Assembly: GCA_030410095.1 (NCBI GenBank)
Contig: JAUFRC010000001.1
Location: 1,500,501 to 1,564,500 of the forward strand
DNA: 64,000 nucleotides
Reading direction: 5' to 3'
From: Paracoccus cavernae
GTDB taxonomy: Bacteria; Pseudomonadota; Alphaproteobacteria; Rhodobacterales; Rhodobacteraceae
The position numbers were made by a program, and so were the translations under genes. The notes under the pieces are model-generated. The model worked only from the letters and a program-made list of their open reading frames with translations, ran no database searches and was not told the origin of the DNA. Shown here piece after piece: positions 10,284-23,342 of the stretch; the first letter of the stretch is position 1; every line of letters starts with the position of its first letter.

Positions 10284-10321
10284 CAACGAGACACTGCAAC
10301 CTGAAACACCGGAGTGTTCCA

Positions 10322-10609
10322 ATGGCATTCAAACCGCTGCATGACCGCGTTCTGGTCCGTCGCGTCCAGTCGGACGAGAAAACCAAGGGCGGCCTGATCA
10401 TCCCCGATAGCGCAAAAGAAAAACCTGCCGAAGGCGAAGTCGTCTCGGTCGGCGAAGGCGCACGCAAAGATTCGGGCGAGCTGATCGCACCGGCGGTCAA
10501 AGCCGGCGACCGCGTTCTGTTCGGCAAATGGTCGGGCACCGAAGTCACCGTCGATGGTGAAGAGCTGCTGATCATGAAGGAAAGCGACATCCTCGGCGTT
10601 CTCGCCTGA
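10322..10609 (+). CDS. groES: Co-chaperonin GroES
   Basis: This encodes the 95-residue lid of the GroEL/GroES folding chamber. The start [14 protein letters not shown], the mobile-loop region [16 protein letters not shown] and the end ESDILGVLA are canonical, and the frame is intact. It is the first gene of a two-gene operon with groEL 48 bases downstream. Control by the upstream CIRCE element is expected. Confidence 0.98.
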   Translation: MAFKPLHDRVLVRRVQSDEKTKGGLIIPDSAKEKPAEGEVVSVGEGARKDSGELIAPAVKAGDRVLFGKWSGTEVTVDGEELLIMKESDILGVLA

Positions 10610-10654
10610 CCGGATCCGTCCCTTCCCCTTCCAACAACGAATTCAAGGAATTGA

Positions 10655-12291
<1,637 letters not shown>

Positions 12292-12314
12292 TCATACCGG
12301 CCTTACAGCTAAGG

Positions 12315-12341
12315 AAAGGGCGTCCTCGGGGCGCCCTTTTT
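12315..12341 (+). terminator. Rho-independent terminator after groEL
   Basis: The arms AAAGGGCG and CGCCCTTT form an 8-bp stem around a 9-base loop and are followed by further T residues. The hairpin starts 24 bases after the groEL stop. Confidence 0.85.
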
Positions 12342-12400
12342 CGTTGGACCAATGCCTGCGGTGCCTGGGCAGAATGGTATGGGACGGATAATCTTTACTC

Positions 12401-13291
12401 ATGAGCAAAGCCGTTTTCATCGAATCCCGTCACTCACATTATTCCGACCGTCCAGGCGAGGTTTATCACTTTCCGAACCGCAGTTATTTATCCCTGGTCC
12501 AGCAGACCATCGGCGATTGGGTCATCTTCTATGAGGGCCGCCGCGGCGGTGGCCGCGGCTATCACCGCGTTCAAAAGGTCGAGGCGATCATCGCCGACCC
12601 TGCCGATCCTACCCATAGTTTCGCGTTGCTTGATCGCAGCTCGGCATGGGACTTTGAAACCGAGCTTCCCGGGAAAAAGCTGACGGTTCGCTGTGGGAAA
12701 CCGGTCTGGCGCGGATGGGGGCAATAATACCTCGGCGGTGCGGCTGATCCCGGATCGCGACTTTGCAGCCATCGTCAACGCCGGACTAAGCTACCCACGC
12801 GAGCCCGATACCCTGCCGCGCGAAGGGGATATTTCCGGCTTTTACGATCCCCCTGCTCCCTTTACCCCTCAGGCTCCACAAAGCATCGAGCGCGAACATG
12901 TTCTGACCTCTCGGCTATTGCGCGATCAAAGCTTTTCCCGGCTGATCCGTCGCACCTATGCCGGTCGCTGCGCTTTTTCGGGGTTGAGCTTCGCAACGGC
13001 GGCGGCCGCCCCGAGGTCGAGGCCGCGCATATCCTGCCGGTCGCCAAACGCGGCCCCGATACCGTCGATAACGGCCTTGCCCTAAGCGGCACGCTGCATT
13101 GGATGTTTGACCGCGGGCTTTTGTCGCTGGCCGATGATCAAAGTATTCTGATCGCCAAGGGCAGAATTGCCGAGGATGCGGTGCAGCGCCTGATCTTGCC
13201 CTCGGGTAAGGCGATCTTGCCATCCCGCAACGTGGACAGGCCTAACCCCGCCTATCTGGCATGGCACCGCCAGCATGTCTTCAAGGGCTAG
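12401..13291 (+). CDS. HNH endonuclease domain protein
   Basis: This is a stand-alone protein of about 296 residues. The N-terminal half (SRHSHYSDRPGEVYHFPNRSY, then GDWVIFYEGRRGGGRGYH) resembles the small DNA- or ligand-binding module found in front of HNH nucleases of this family. The C-terminal half has a clear HNH signature: CAFSGLELRNGGGRPEVEAAHI, then NGLALSGTLHWMFDRGLLSL. The role may be restriction-like cleavage of modified or foreign DNA, but this is inference, and no methyltransferase lies nearby. Two frame breaks occur, in the G run at 12717-12721 and at about 12985. Confidence 0.8.
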
Positions 13292-13311
13292 GTTCGGCCC
13301 GCCAGAAAGAA

Positions 13312-13337
13312 AAACGGGCACCCTTAGGTGCCCGTTT
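13312..13337. terminator. Bidirectional terminator between HNH and ABC-F genes
   Basis: This is a perfect 11-bp stem, AAACGGGCACC/GGTGCCCGTTT, with a CTTA loop. The A and T ends allow termination in both directions, between two convergent genes. Confidence 0.9.
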
Positions 13338-13361
13338 CAATTCAGGTTGGCGAACGGGATC

Positions 13362-15197
13362 TTACCCTTCATCCCGCTCGGCCAGTTCCAGCCATTCGGC
13401 CTCGGCATCCATCAGAGCGACCTGACGCTCGGACAAGCCCTCGCTGGCCTTCTGGAACTTGACGGGCGAGGTCGTAAACAGCGCTGGGTCCGAGAGGAAT
13501 TCGGTCAGCTTGCCGATCTCTGCCTCGAGGCGCTCCATGATCGCGGGCAAGGCCTGAAGGCGGTTTTTCTCGGTAAAGGTCAGGCCCGATTTCGCGGGTT
13601 TTGCAACGGGCGCGGCTGCGGGCGCGGGATCGGCCTTGGTGCTGGTCGCGGGTTTCGCAGATGCCGCCTGGCTGAAGATCGCGCCGTTCTCGGCACGCTG
13701 CGCACGGTAATCCGACCAGCCGCCCGGATAGACCGTCGCCTTGCCGTCACCCTCCATCGCGACCGTCGTGGTCGCGACGCGGTCGATGAAATCGCGGTCG
13801 TGGCTGACAAGCAGGACCGTGCCGTCATACTCGCCCAGAATGTCCTGAAGCAGGTCCAAAGTCTCGACATCAAGATCGTTGGTCGGCTCGTCCAGAACCA
13901 GCAGGTTCGAAGGGTGCGCCATGATCTTGGCCAGCAAAAGGCGCGCCTTCTCGCCGCCCGAGAGACTGCCGACCGGTGCGCGCGCCTGTCCGTCGTCGAA
14001 CAGGAAATCCTTGAGATAGGCCACGACATGGCGCGGATTGCCGCGCACCATGACCTGATCGGAGCGCCCCGAGACGCTCATCGCCGGATCAGAGGTCAGC
14101 GCATCCCAAAGCGTCACGCTTTCGTCGATGGCGCTGCGCGCCTGATCGAAAACCGCGATGTCAAGGTTCGTGCCCAGCTTGATCGTACCCGCATCAGGGG
14201 CGATCTCGCCGGTCAGCATCTTGATCAGGGTGGTCTTGCCCGCGCCATTGGGGCCGACAAAAGCCACGCGGTCGCCGCGCATCACGCGCAGATCGAATGG
14301 CTCGAGAATGGTGCGATCGCCAAAGCTTTTCGAGATGCCCTTGGCGTCGATCACCCGCTTGCCCGATTGCTGGCCGCTGTCCATCTCCATCGCGGCAGTG
14401 CCCTGACGGCGGATCTGGCTGGCGCGCTCGTCACGCAGCTCGGCCAAGGCGCGCACGCGGCCCATATTGCGCTTGCGGCGCGCGGAAATGCCTTCGACGG
14501 CCCAACGGGCCTCGGCCTTGATCTTGCGGTCAAGCTTGTGGCGCGCCTCGTCCTCGGCGGCCCAGGTGGTCTCGCGCCATTCCTCGAAACCCTCGAAGCC
14601 GCGTTCCTGACGGCGGACCTCGCCGCGGTCGATCCACAGCGTCGCGCGCGTCAGATTGCGCAGGAAGGCGCGGTCGTGGCTGATCAGCACATAGGCGGTG
14701 CGGGTCGAGGAAAGCTGTTCCTCGAGCCAGGCGATCGCCTCGATATCAAGGTGGTTGGTCGGCTCGTCCAGCAGCATCAGATCGGGTTCCGAGGCCATCA
14801 GACGCGCCAAAGCGGCACGGCGGCGCTCGCCGCCCGAGGCGGTGGCAACGGGGCGTTTGGGGTCGAATTTCAGCCCCTCGGCCGCCATTTCGACGCGGTA
14901 TTCCTCGCCCGGCGCTAGGCCCGAGACGGCGAAATCGCCAAGCGTCTCGAAACCCGACAGATCGGGCTCTTGCTCCATATAGCCGACGCTGGTGCCGGCC
15001 GAGGTCACCACCGCGCCACGGTCGGGCTCGATGAGCTTGGCCATCACTTTCATCAACGTGGACTTGCCCGAGCCGTTGCGGCCGACAAGCGCGACACGGT
15101 CGCCCTGCTGAACCGTCAGGCTGAGGTTGTCGAATACGGGGTTCCCGCCGAAAGTCAGCGAGATATCGGTCAATTGGAGAAGGGGTGCTCTGGCCAT
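13362..15197 (-). CDS. ABC-F family ATPase (Uup-like)
   Basis: This intact 611-residue protein has two ABC domains and no membrane segments, as in ABC-F translation factors and Uup. Domain 1 has GRNGSGKST, the signature SGGERRRAAL and LMLLDEPTNHLD. Domain 2 has GPNGAGKTT, LSGGEKARLLLA and LLVLDEPTNDLD. The linker between domains is charged. A C-terminal coiled-coil extension (about residues 540-611) favours Uup, which binds DNA or ribosomes. It is convergent with the HNH gene and separated from it by a shared terminator. Confidence 0.93.
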   Translation of the reverse strand: MARAPLLQLTDISLTFGGNPVFDNLSLTVQQGDRVALVGRNGSGKSTLMKVMAKLIEPDRGAVVTSAGTSVGYMEQEPDLSGFETLGDFAVSGLAPGEEYRVEMAAEGLKFDPKRPVATASGGERRRAALARLMASEPDLMLLDEPTNHLDIEAIAWLEEQLSSTRTAYVLISHDRAFLRNLTRATLWIDRGEVRRQERGFEGFEEWRETTWAAEDEARHKLDRKIKAEARWAVEGISARRKRNMGRVRALAELRDERASQIRRQGTAAMEMDSGQQSGKRVIDAKGISKSFGDRTILEPFDLRVMRGDRVAFVGPNGAGKTTLIKMLTGEIAPDAGTIKLGTNLDIAVFDQARSAIDESVTLWDALTSDPAMSVSGRSDQVMVRGNPRHVVAYLKDFLFDDGQARAPVGSLSGGEKARLLLAKIMAHPSNLLVLDEPTNDLDVETLDLLQDILGEYDGTVLLVSHDRDFIDRVATTTVAMEGDGKATVYPGGWSDYRAQRAENGAIFSQAASAKPATSTKADPAPAAAPVAKPAKSGLTFTEKNRLQALPAIMERLEAEIGKLTEFLSDPALFTTSPVKFQKASEGLSERQVALMDAEAEWLELAERDEG

Positions 15198-15396
15198 AGC
15201 GCGCCACTATCCCGAGCCGCGAACAAGGTCAATCTGCCGCAAGCAAACCCGCCACTCGGGGACCACAATCCTGTGGCTGGATGGCGGCGGCGGCGCGTGT
15301 CGCGCTTTGCCGCGAGAACGCAAAACCATTGCCTTGTGCAAAGCGGCGGCGCCAGAATGCCCAAGGCCCGTCCCGACCCAAGGAGCCACAAGAGCC

Positions 15397-15795
15397 ATGA
15401 CCGAGATCCGCCACGGCGGCTGCCTTTGCGGGGCGCTGCGTTTCACCACCGAAGGTCCGCCCCTGCGCGTGGGCCTGTGCCATTGTCTCGACTGCCGCAA
15501 ATTCCACGGCGCCTTGTTCCACGCCTCGGCCATTTTCAGGATGGCGGCAGTCGCGATCACCGGCGCGGCGGCGCAATACGAGGGCCGCTTTTTCTGCCCG
15601 CGCTGCGGCTCCTCGGTCTTTTCGCGCAGCGGCGAGGAGATCGAGGTCAACCTCGGCTCCTTTGACGAAACCGACCAATTCGCCCCGAGCTACGAGCTCT
15701 GGACCATGAGGCGCGAAAGCTGGCTGCCCGATTTCGCGCTCGCATCATGCTATTCGCGCGATCGGGATGCGGGCGATGACGGCAGGACGGCCTAA
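15397..15795 (+). CDS. GFA (CENP-V) family zinc protein
   Basis: This is an intact 132-residue member of the glutathione-dependent formaldehyde-activating enzyme family. Zinc-ligand cysteines appear in GGCLCGALRF, CHCLDCRKFHG and FCPRCGSSVFS. Many family members have no proven formaldehyde activity, so only the fold is assigned. The ATG at 15397 follows an AGGAG site with an 11-base spacing. Its TAA overlaps the stop of the convergent serine hydrolase gene. Confidence 0.85.
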   Translation: MTEIRHGGCLCGALRFTTEGPPLRVGLCHCLDCRKFHGALFHASAIFRMAAVAITGAAAQYEGRFFCPRCGSSVFSRSGEEIEVNLGSFDETDQFAPSYELWTMRRESWLPDFALASCYSRDRDAGDDGRTA

Positions 15796-16798
15796 AGGCT
15801 GCGCAGCAAATCGGCCGCAATCACATGCAAGGCATTGCGGTAGCCGTTCCCGCCCGAAGGCAGGTTCGGATCCGAAGTCATCGCAATCGCCACGGCACTG
15901 CGCCCGCGCGTCGCGGGGGCGACATAGATCATTTGCCCGCCATAGCCCCAGCCGTAATTGACCGTCCGCCCCGCCATTTCGTCGAGAAACCAGCAATAGC
16001 CATAGCCCGAATTGGTAAAGGCCGAGCGCGTGCGGCGCTGCCAGCTTTGCGCGATCCAGTCGGCTGGAACCACCTGCTGCCCGCCCGCATGGCCCTGCGC
16101 GGCATAGGTCGCGCCGAAAGCCAAAAGCGAGCGCGTACTCATCGCCATCTCGTTGCCGCCGATATAGATGCCCTGCGGGTCGCGCTCCCATCCCGCGATG
16201 CGGAAGCCGGGTATCCCGCCCAGCCAGTCACGCGCAAGCTGCAGCGTCGAGCGCCCCGAGGCCCGCGTCAGCATCGCCGAGAGCAAATGCGTCGAGGCGG
16301 TCGAATACAGCATCCTCCCCCGGCCGGTCCACCATCGGCGCGGCCAAAGCGCGGCGCACCCAATTGGGGCTGCTGACCCATTGGCCGTAAGCCGCGCCCG
16401 ACTGCCGCTCGAGCCCCGCCTGCATCGACAAAGATTGCCGATCGTGACCTGCTTGAGCAAAGGATCGGGATTGGCAGGCATCTCGGGGCCAAAATTCCGG
16501 CGATCGGCTGGTCGGTGCCCGAGAAAACCCCGCGTGCCAAGGCCATGCCGACCAGTGCCGAAACCACCGATTTCGAGGCCGATTTGATATTGGTGGGCTC
16601 GTCCGGCGTCCAGTTGCGATAGCCGCGCGCGGCAATCTCCGCGCCGCCGCTCCAGACCGCGATGGCGCGCAGCTGCGGATGATCGCCCGCAGCATCCAGC
16701 ACCGGCCCCGGCAGCGCCGCCGCCCGGCGCGCAGTCCAGATCATCGGGGCCGCAAGCCCGCCCATAACGAAGGTCCGTCGAGAGAATGAAACTGTCAT
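15792..16798 (-). CDS. Tat-exported serine hydrolase (beta-lactamase/EstB family)
   Basis: This is a secreted serine hydrolase of about 335 residues. The N-terminus carries a twin-arginine signal (FSRRTFVMGGLAAP). The catalytic SxxK motif is seen as KSASKSVVSALVG, followed by LLYST-type and GWGYGGQMIY segments matching penicillin-binding-protein-like esterases. Three frame breaks at about 16500, 16430 and 16318 interrupt the middle and all repair with single bases. The substrate (ester, peptidoglycan or lactam) cannot be told. It ends within the last codons of the convergent GFA gene. Confidence 0.8.
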
Positions 16799-17110
16799 GG
16801 GCCGAATATGCGCATCGCGCGCGCCTGCGCCAAGCCGCCTGCTCCGCCCTGCCCCACACAAGCGCGTCATCGGGCGCAGGTCCGGAATTTTCGCCGGATT
16901 TAATACCCGATCAAAAAACTCACCATTGCGCTCGGGCCGGCAAACTCTTACGTCAATGCCATCGCCGGATCGGCCCGCCCCACGGGCAAGCCTCCAGATC
17001 CGGCCACGCGCGCGGTGCGCCCTCCGCTCCGCCGCTTTGATGCCGCCGCAATCCGCGCCGAATGGCGTTGCGGCCAAACCGCCAACCGGAACCTGCGAAA
17101 GGTCGCCCCC
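16799..17110. other. Intergenic region, no feature recognised
   Basis: This 312-base divergent spacer lies between the serine hydrolase and the DUF2218 gene. It contains a short AT-richer patch near 16900-16925 that may hold promoters. I see no gene, strong hairpin or known operator. Confidence 0.4.
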
Positions 17111-17401
17111 ATGTCCCATTCCACCCAAGCCGTTGTTTCGACCGAAAGCGGCAGCCGCTATCTCCAGCAGCTCGCCAAGCATTGGGCCCATAAATTCGCC
17201 ACCGAATTCGATGCGAGCCAGGCCAAGATCGTCAACGAAAACGGCAATGGCGTCACCATGACCGCCACGGCCGACAGCCTGACCGTAATCGCCTTTGCCG
17301 CCGATGCCGAGACCCTGCCGAAATGGCGTCAGGTTGTCGAAGACCACATCGTGCGCTTCGCCTTCCGCGAGACGCTGGAATTCGATTGGCAGCCCGCATA
17401 A
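17111..17401 (+). CDS. DUF2218 domain protein
   Basis: This is an intact 96-residue DUF2218 protein. The family pattern is visible: an N-terminal SGSRYLQQLAKHWAHKF helix, a central beta segment GVTMTATADSLTVIAFA, and a C-terminal VVEDHIVRFAFRETLEFDWQPA. DUF2218 proteins often occur with siderophore or iron-uptake genes, but no such genes are nearby and the function is unknown. The ATG at 17111 was chosen because it matches the family length. The upstream extension of the frame is arginine-rich and implausible. Confidence 0.82.
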   Translation: MSHSTQAVVSTESGSRYLQQLAKHWAHKFATEFDASQAKIVNENGNGVTMTATADSLTVIAFAADAETLPKWRQVVEDHIVRFAFRETLEFDWQPA

Positions 17402-17468
17402 GCCCCAGCCGGTTGTTGCCCCGCCCGCACCGCGCCGCTAGAGTGGCGCGGTTACAAAAGGCGGGACG

Positions 17469-19262
<1,794 letters not shown>

Positions 19263-19265
19263 AGA

Positions 19266-19610
19266 ATGATCGACGGTTTCGGCAATTTCGGCGACCTTTC
19301 CAAAATGATGCAGGCCGCGCAGGACATGCAGGCCAAAATGACCGAGATGCAGGAAGGGCTGAACCGCCTGACCGTTACCGGCCAATCGGGCGGCGGTCTG
19401 GTCAAGGCGACCGCCACCGCCAAGGGCGAGCTGACCGCGCTCGACATCGACCCCTCGATCTTCCGCGCCGAGGACAAAGAGGTCGTCGAGGATCTGATCC
19501 TTGCCGCGATCAAGGATGCCCAGAAACGAGCCGAGGAGAAATCAGCCTCGGAAATGGCGAAAATGACCCGCGATCTCGGCATTCCCGCCGATTTCAAAAT
19601 GCCCTTCTAA
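19266..19610 (+). CDS. YbaB/EbfC-family nucleoid-associated protein
   Basis: This is an intact 114-residue DNA-binding protein of the YbaB/EbfC family. The pattern is [22 protein letters not shown], then a Gly-rich beta hairpin ([19 protein letters not shown]) and a C-terminal helix. It lies between dnaX and recR, the widely conserved dnaX-ybaB-recR order, which suggests a role in replication-linked DNA binding or repair. Confidence 0.95.
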   Translation: MIDGFGNFGDLSKMMQAAQDMQAKMTEMQEGLNRLTVTGQSGGGLVKATATAKGELTALDIDPSIFRAEDKEVVEDLILAAIKDAQKRAEEKSASEMAKMTRDLGIPADFKMPF

Positions 19611-19626
19611 GCAGCGACTGCCGCGC

Positions 19627-20226
19627 ATGAGCGATGATACCGGCGATATTCAGGCCCTGATCTCGCAGATTGCGCGGCTGCCGGGCCTCGGGCCCCGCTC
19701 GGCACGGCGCATCGTGCTGCAACTGATCCGCAAACGCAGCGGCCAGATGGCGCAGCTCGCCAGCCTGATGTCGCAGGTCGCCGAAAACGCGCGCGAATGC
19801 GTGATCTGCGGCAATATCACCGAACAGGAAACCTGCTCGATCTGCCGCGACGACCTGCGCGCCACCGGCGAGATCTGCGTGGTGACCGATGTCGCCGACC
19901 TCTGGGCGCTCGAACGCGGCCGCGCCTTCCGCGGCCGTTACCATGTCTTGGGCGGCAGCCTCTCGGCTCTGGACGAAGTCGGCCCCGAAGAGTTGCGCAT
20001 CCCCGATCTGGTCCGCCGCATCCCCGAAGAGCATGTCACCGAAGTCATCCTCGCCCTTGCCGCGACGGTCGAAGGCCAGACCACCGCCCATTACATTGCC
20101 GAGGCGCTCGAAGGCAGCGGCGTCACGGTCACCGGTCTCGCCCAGGGCGTGCCGATCGGGGGTGAGCTCGACTATCTCGACGACGGCACGATCACCGCCG
20201 CGCTCCGCGCCCGCCGCCGGATCTGA
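19627..20226 (+). CDS. recR: Recombination mediator RecR
   Basis: RecR acts with RecF/RecO to load RecA at gaps. The intact 199-residue protein has the N-terminal helix-hairpin-helix ([18 protein letters not shown]), the C4 zinc finger ([18 protein letters not shown]) and the Toprim domain ([31 protein letters not shown]). It is the third gene of the dnaX-ybaB-recR operon, 16 bases after ybaB. A hairpin follows between recR and hsp20. Confidence 0.97.
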   Translation: MSDDTGDIQALISQIARLPGLGPRSARRIVLQLIRKRSGQMAQLASLMSQVAENARECVICGNITEQETCSICRDDLRATGEICVVTDVADLWALERGRAFRGRYHVLGGSLSALDEVGPEELRIPDLVRRIPEEHVTEVILALAATVEGQTTAHYIAEALEGSGVTVTGLAQGVPIGGELDYLDDGTITAALRARRRI

Positions 20227-20241
20227 AATCCCCGAAATCCG

Positions 20242-20279
20242 CATGAAAAAGGAGGCAGATCACTGCCCCCTCTTTCATG
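20242..20279. terminator. Hairpin between recR and hsp20
   Basis: A 17-base imperfect inverted repeat begins CATGAAA and ends TTTCATG, with GC-rich inner arms, two mismatches and a 4-base loop. It sits 16 bases after the recR stop, between convergent genes, so it is a likely two-way terminator. Its right arm overlaps the CATGAAAG end of the repeat listed at 20272. Confidence 0.6.
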
Positions 20280-20312
20280 ACCAAATATCCGGGGTCCGGG
20301 GCAGAGCCCCGG
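20272..20312 (-). repeat. Intergenic repeat copy A (hairpin, GGATATTTG, CATGAAAG)
   Basis: Read on the minus strand this is a CCGGGG/CCCCGG hairpin, then GGATATTTG, two bases and CATGAAAG. The same arrangement recurs on the plus strand at 46955-47004. It lies just after the hsp20 stop. I recall similar motifs behind genes in Rhodobacteraceae but cannot verify that here. Confidence 0.6.
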
Positions 20313-20328
20313 CCTTGGGTCGCGCCGC

Positions 20329-20781
20329 TTAGGCGTCGAGCTTGCCGACCGCCTTGAGCTGTTTCGCGATTTCGATCCGGCGCGGTTTCAGCGCCTCGGG
20401 GATCTCGCGCAGCAGGTCGATGTTCAGCATCCCGTCCTCGTGGCTCGCACCCTCGACGCGGACGTGATCGGCCAAGGTAAAGCGGCGCTCGAAGGCGCGC
20501 GTGGCGATGCCGCGGTGCAGGAAAGTCCGCTCCTCGTTCTCGGCGGCACGGCGCCCCGAGACGATGACCGCCCCGTCCTTCACCTCGACCGAGAGATCGT
20601 CGGCCGAGAATCCGGCAACCGCGATCGAGATGCGGTAGCTGTTCTCACCGGTCTTTTCGATATTGTAGGGAGGGTAGCTGTGCTGCGACAGATCCGAGGC
20701 AAGGGCACGGTCCAGAACATCAGCCATCCGGTCGAAACCCACCGAGGCACGATAAAGCGGGGTCAGGTCGAAATTACGCAT
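20329..20781 (-). CDS. Hsp20-family small heat-shock protein (IbpA-like)
   Basis: This is an intact 150-residue holdase chaperone that binds unfolding proteins. The start MRNFDLTPLYRASVGFDRM matches class A bacterial small heat-shock proteins (IbpA/B type). The alpha-crystallin domain runs from about residue 38 (YPPYNIEKTGENSYRISIAV), includes VSGRRAAENEERTFLHRGI, and ends in the HEDGMLNIDL motif. An AAGGA ribosome site precedes the ATG. A GC-rich hairpin lies in the leader at about 20800-20835. Thermosensor control is possible but not shown. Confidence 0.93.
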   Translation of the reverse strand: MRNFDLTPLYRASVGFDRMADVLDRALASDLSQHSYPPYNIEKTGENSYRISIAVAGFSADDLSVEVKDGAVIVSGRRAAENEERTFLHRGIATRAFERRFTLADHVRVEGASHEDGMLNIDLLREIPEALKPRRIEIAKQLKAVGKLDA

Positions 20782-20944
20782 TTTGCATCCTTTTCAAAGC
20801 GATACCAAAACTGCCCCCGTAAACCGGGCGGGCTGAATGTCGGCGCCTTTTGGCCCTCCGACAGGATCAAATTGGGATGTTCGCCCCCTATTTCAAGGGC
20901 GGCGGAGCGCTCCGGCCTGACGCAAGCGACAGGCCGGATTGCGG

Positions 20945-22240
20945 CTATTGCAAGGCAAGGGCCGCAGGCTTCGGCCCGCCCGTTGCCCAGTCCAGAAGCT
21001 CGACCGTATGGACGACCGGCACTTGGGTTCCCGATCCGATCTGCATCATGCAGCCGATATTGCCCGCCGTGATGATCTCGGGCGAGACCGCCTCGAGCGT
21101 GCCGACCTTGCGGCGCTTGAGCTCCTGCGACAGCTCGGGCTGCATCAGGTTGTAGGTCCCTGCCGAGCCGCAGCACAGGTGCGGGTTGGCGGGTTCGAGA
21201 ACGGTGAAACCGGCCTCGGCCAGAAGGGTCTTCGGCGTCGTCTTGATCTGCTGGCCATGCTGGAGCGAACAGGCCGAATGATAGGCCACCCGCAGGGGCT
21301 CGCGCACCGCGACCGCATCCGGCAGGCCGTGGCCCTCGAGAAATTCGGTCACATCCCGCGCGAGACCCGCGATCTTGCGCGCCTCGGCCGCCATCGGATC
21401 ACCCTCGAACATATGGCCGTAATCCTTGACGGTCGTGCCGCAGCCCGAGGTATTGATAATGATCGCGTCAAGCGCACCGGCGCGGTCCGCCGCCAGAAAG
21501 CCGTTGATCGCCGAACGCGCGGTACGCAAAGCGTCGTTCTCGCGGCCCATGTGGTGGGTCAGCGCGCCGCAGCAGCCGAAATTCTCGGGGATGACCACCT
21601 CGCAACCCGCGCGCCGCAGCAGGCGGATCGTCGCATCGTTGATGTCGGTGTTCAGCGCACGCTGCGCACAACCCGGCATCAAAGCAACCCGCGCCCGTTT
21701 CGGCCCGATCGGCGCAAAGGTCTGGCCGTCGTCGTTGCGGCTGACGCTCGGGATCTGCTTGGGTGCCATTTCCAGCATCGCGCGCAGGCGTTTGTCTGGC
21801 ATCAGCCCTGCCAAAGGCCGCGCGATCTTGGCGCCCAAAAGCGCCAGACGGAAGCGTTTGGGATAGGGCAGCAGGTTCGCGAGCAGCCAGCGCAAGGCGC
21901 GATCGCCAAGCGGGCGGCGATAGGTCTTTTCGACATGGACGCGGGCATGGTCGATCAAATGCATATAGTTCACGCCCGACGGGCAGGTCGACATGCACGA
22001 CAGGCACGACAGGCAGCGGTCGAGATGCTTGACCGTCTTTTCATCCGCCGGACGGTCGTTTTCCAGCATGTCCTTGATGAGATAGATGCGCCCGCGGGGA
22101 CTGTCCAACTCGTCACCCAAAACCTGATAGGTCGGACAGGTCGCCGTACAAAAACCGCAATGGACGCAAGAGCGCAGGATCTTGTTGGCATGGGCGATGC
22201 CGGGGTCCTGCAGCTGCTCGGGGGTGAAATTCGTCTGCAT
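20945..22240 (-). CDS. glcF: Glycolate oxidase iron-sulfur subunit GlcF
   Basis: GlcF is the electron-transfer subunit of glycolate oxidase (glycolate to glyoxylate). The intact protein has two 4Fe-4S ferredoxin motifs, CVHCGFCTATCP and CLSCLSCMSTCP, and two CCG domains (FGCCGALTHHMG, LCCGSAGTYNLM) that may bind a further cluster. The start at 22240 (MQTNFTPEQLQDPG) matches family members. The frame stays open upstream, but that extension overlaps glcE and is not family-like. One base separates it from the glcE stop. Confidence 0.95.
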   Translation of the reverse strand: MQTNFTPEQLQDPGIAHANKILRSCVHCGFCTATCPTYQVLGDELDSPRGRIYLIKDMLENDRPADEKTVKHLDRCLSCLSCMSTCPSGVNYMHLIDHARVHVEKTYRRPLGDRALRWLLANLLPYPKRFRLALLGAKIARPLAGLMPDKRLRAMLEMAPKQIPSVSRNDDGQTFAPIGPKRARVALMPGCAQRALNTDINDATIRLLRRAGCEVVIPENFGCCGALTHHMGRENDALRTARSAINGFLAADRAGALDAIIINTSGCGTTVKDYGHMFEGDPMAAEARKIAGLARDVTEFLEGHGLPDAVAVREPLRVAYHSACSLQHGQQIKTTPKTLLAEAGFTVLEPANPHLCCGSAGTYNLMQPELSQELKRRKVGTLEAVSPEIITAGNIGCMMQIGSGTQVPVVHTVELLDWATGGPKPAALALQ

Positions 22241-22241
22241 C

Positions 22242-23326
22242 TTAGGCGGCCTTCCCTGCTGCGCCGGCGAAAATCCCGCGCGGATCGAATTTGGCGCGCA
22301 GACCGGCATTGAGCCCTGCGACGACCGGATTGATGGCGGGAAGCTGCAGGGCTTGCGCCCCCGGCTGCGCGTGAACGCGGCTCGCCTGCCCGCTGAAGGG
22401 ACCGAGGTCGGGGATCCGCCCCGCCGGCATCGCGACCCAGATCAAGGAGCCGCCCCAGTCAAGCGCCAAGGGCGCGGGCAGGCGCGCAAGCAGAGCCGGC
22501 GCCTCGGACGGGAGGCACACAATCCGCCACAGATCGCCCGCATCGTCACCGGCACCGGCGGACGCAGGAACCAACCCTGCCCAATGCGCGCCATCACCCT
22601 CGGAGAGTGTGCCGAAATCCGCCAGACGCGCCGCCAATTGCTGGCTCCTCAGATCGACCGAGCCTTTCAGCCCCTCGACACGGATCATCGCGCCCGTGCC
22701 CGCAAGCCAACCCGCACCGCTGATGTCGTATGGCCCTGTCAGCGCCGAGGTCAGCGCCGCCACCGCCACATCCGGCGTGGCCCCCGCAAGCACCAAGGTA
22801 CGCGATACCGGCGGGATCGGCGCGGTTTTCAGCGACACTTCCGTCAGCACGCCAAGCGTCCCGCGCGAGCCTGCAAGCAACTTGACGAGATCGTAGCCGG
22901 TGACGTTCTTCATCACCCGCCCGCCGTTCTTGACGATCTCGCCCTCGCCGGTAACGAAACGCACTCCGAGCATCGCATCGCGGCATGCCCCGACCTGCAC
23001 GCGACGCGGCCCCGAGGCATTGGCGGCAGCAATCCCGCCGATGGTCGAGTCTTGGCGGCGGTCGGGCTCGAAGGCGAGCATCTGGCCCTCGGCAGCCAGA
23101 ACCTTCTCGATCCCGGCGAGGGTTGTGCCCGCGCCGACCACCAGCGTCAGCGCCTCGGGCTCGTAGAGCCGCACCCCCGACAGCGCCGAGAGGTCAAGCC
23201 GCATGCCCTGCCCTCACCCGGCTGGAGTCGCGTCGCCCCGCCGACCGGCGTGAGCGGCGCGCGCGCCTCGCGGATCAGCGCGGCCAACTCTTCTTCGCTT
23301 TGCGGGCGCATCGTCTTTTGGTCCAT
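22242..23326 (-). CDS. glcE: Glycolate oxidase FAD-binding subunit GlcE
   Basis: GlcE is the second FAD-type subunit of glycolate oxidase. It begins MDQKTMRPQSEEELAALI at 23326, preceded by GGAGG six bases upstream. After a frame break at about 23210 it continues VGGATRLQPGEG, MRLDLSALSGVRLYEPEAL. The PCMH-type FAD site GGIAAANASGPRRVQVG and the KNVTGYDLVKLLAGSRGTLG motif are clear. It lies between glcD and glcF in the usual glcDEF order. Confidence 0.92.
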
Positions 23327-23342
23327 CACGGCCTCCATCACC

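Noticed and set aside
13275..14918. Plus-strand open frame of 547 codons over the ABC-F gene
   Set aside because: The minus strand has two complete ABC domains, so this is a shadow frame.
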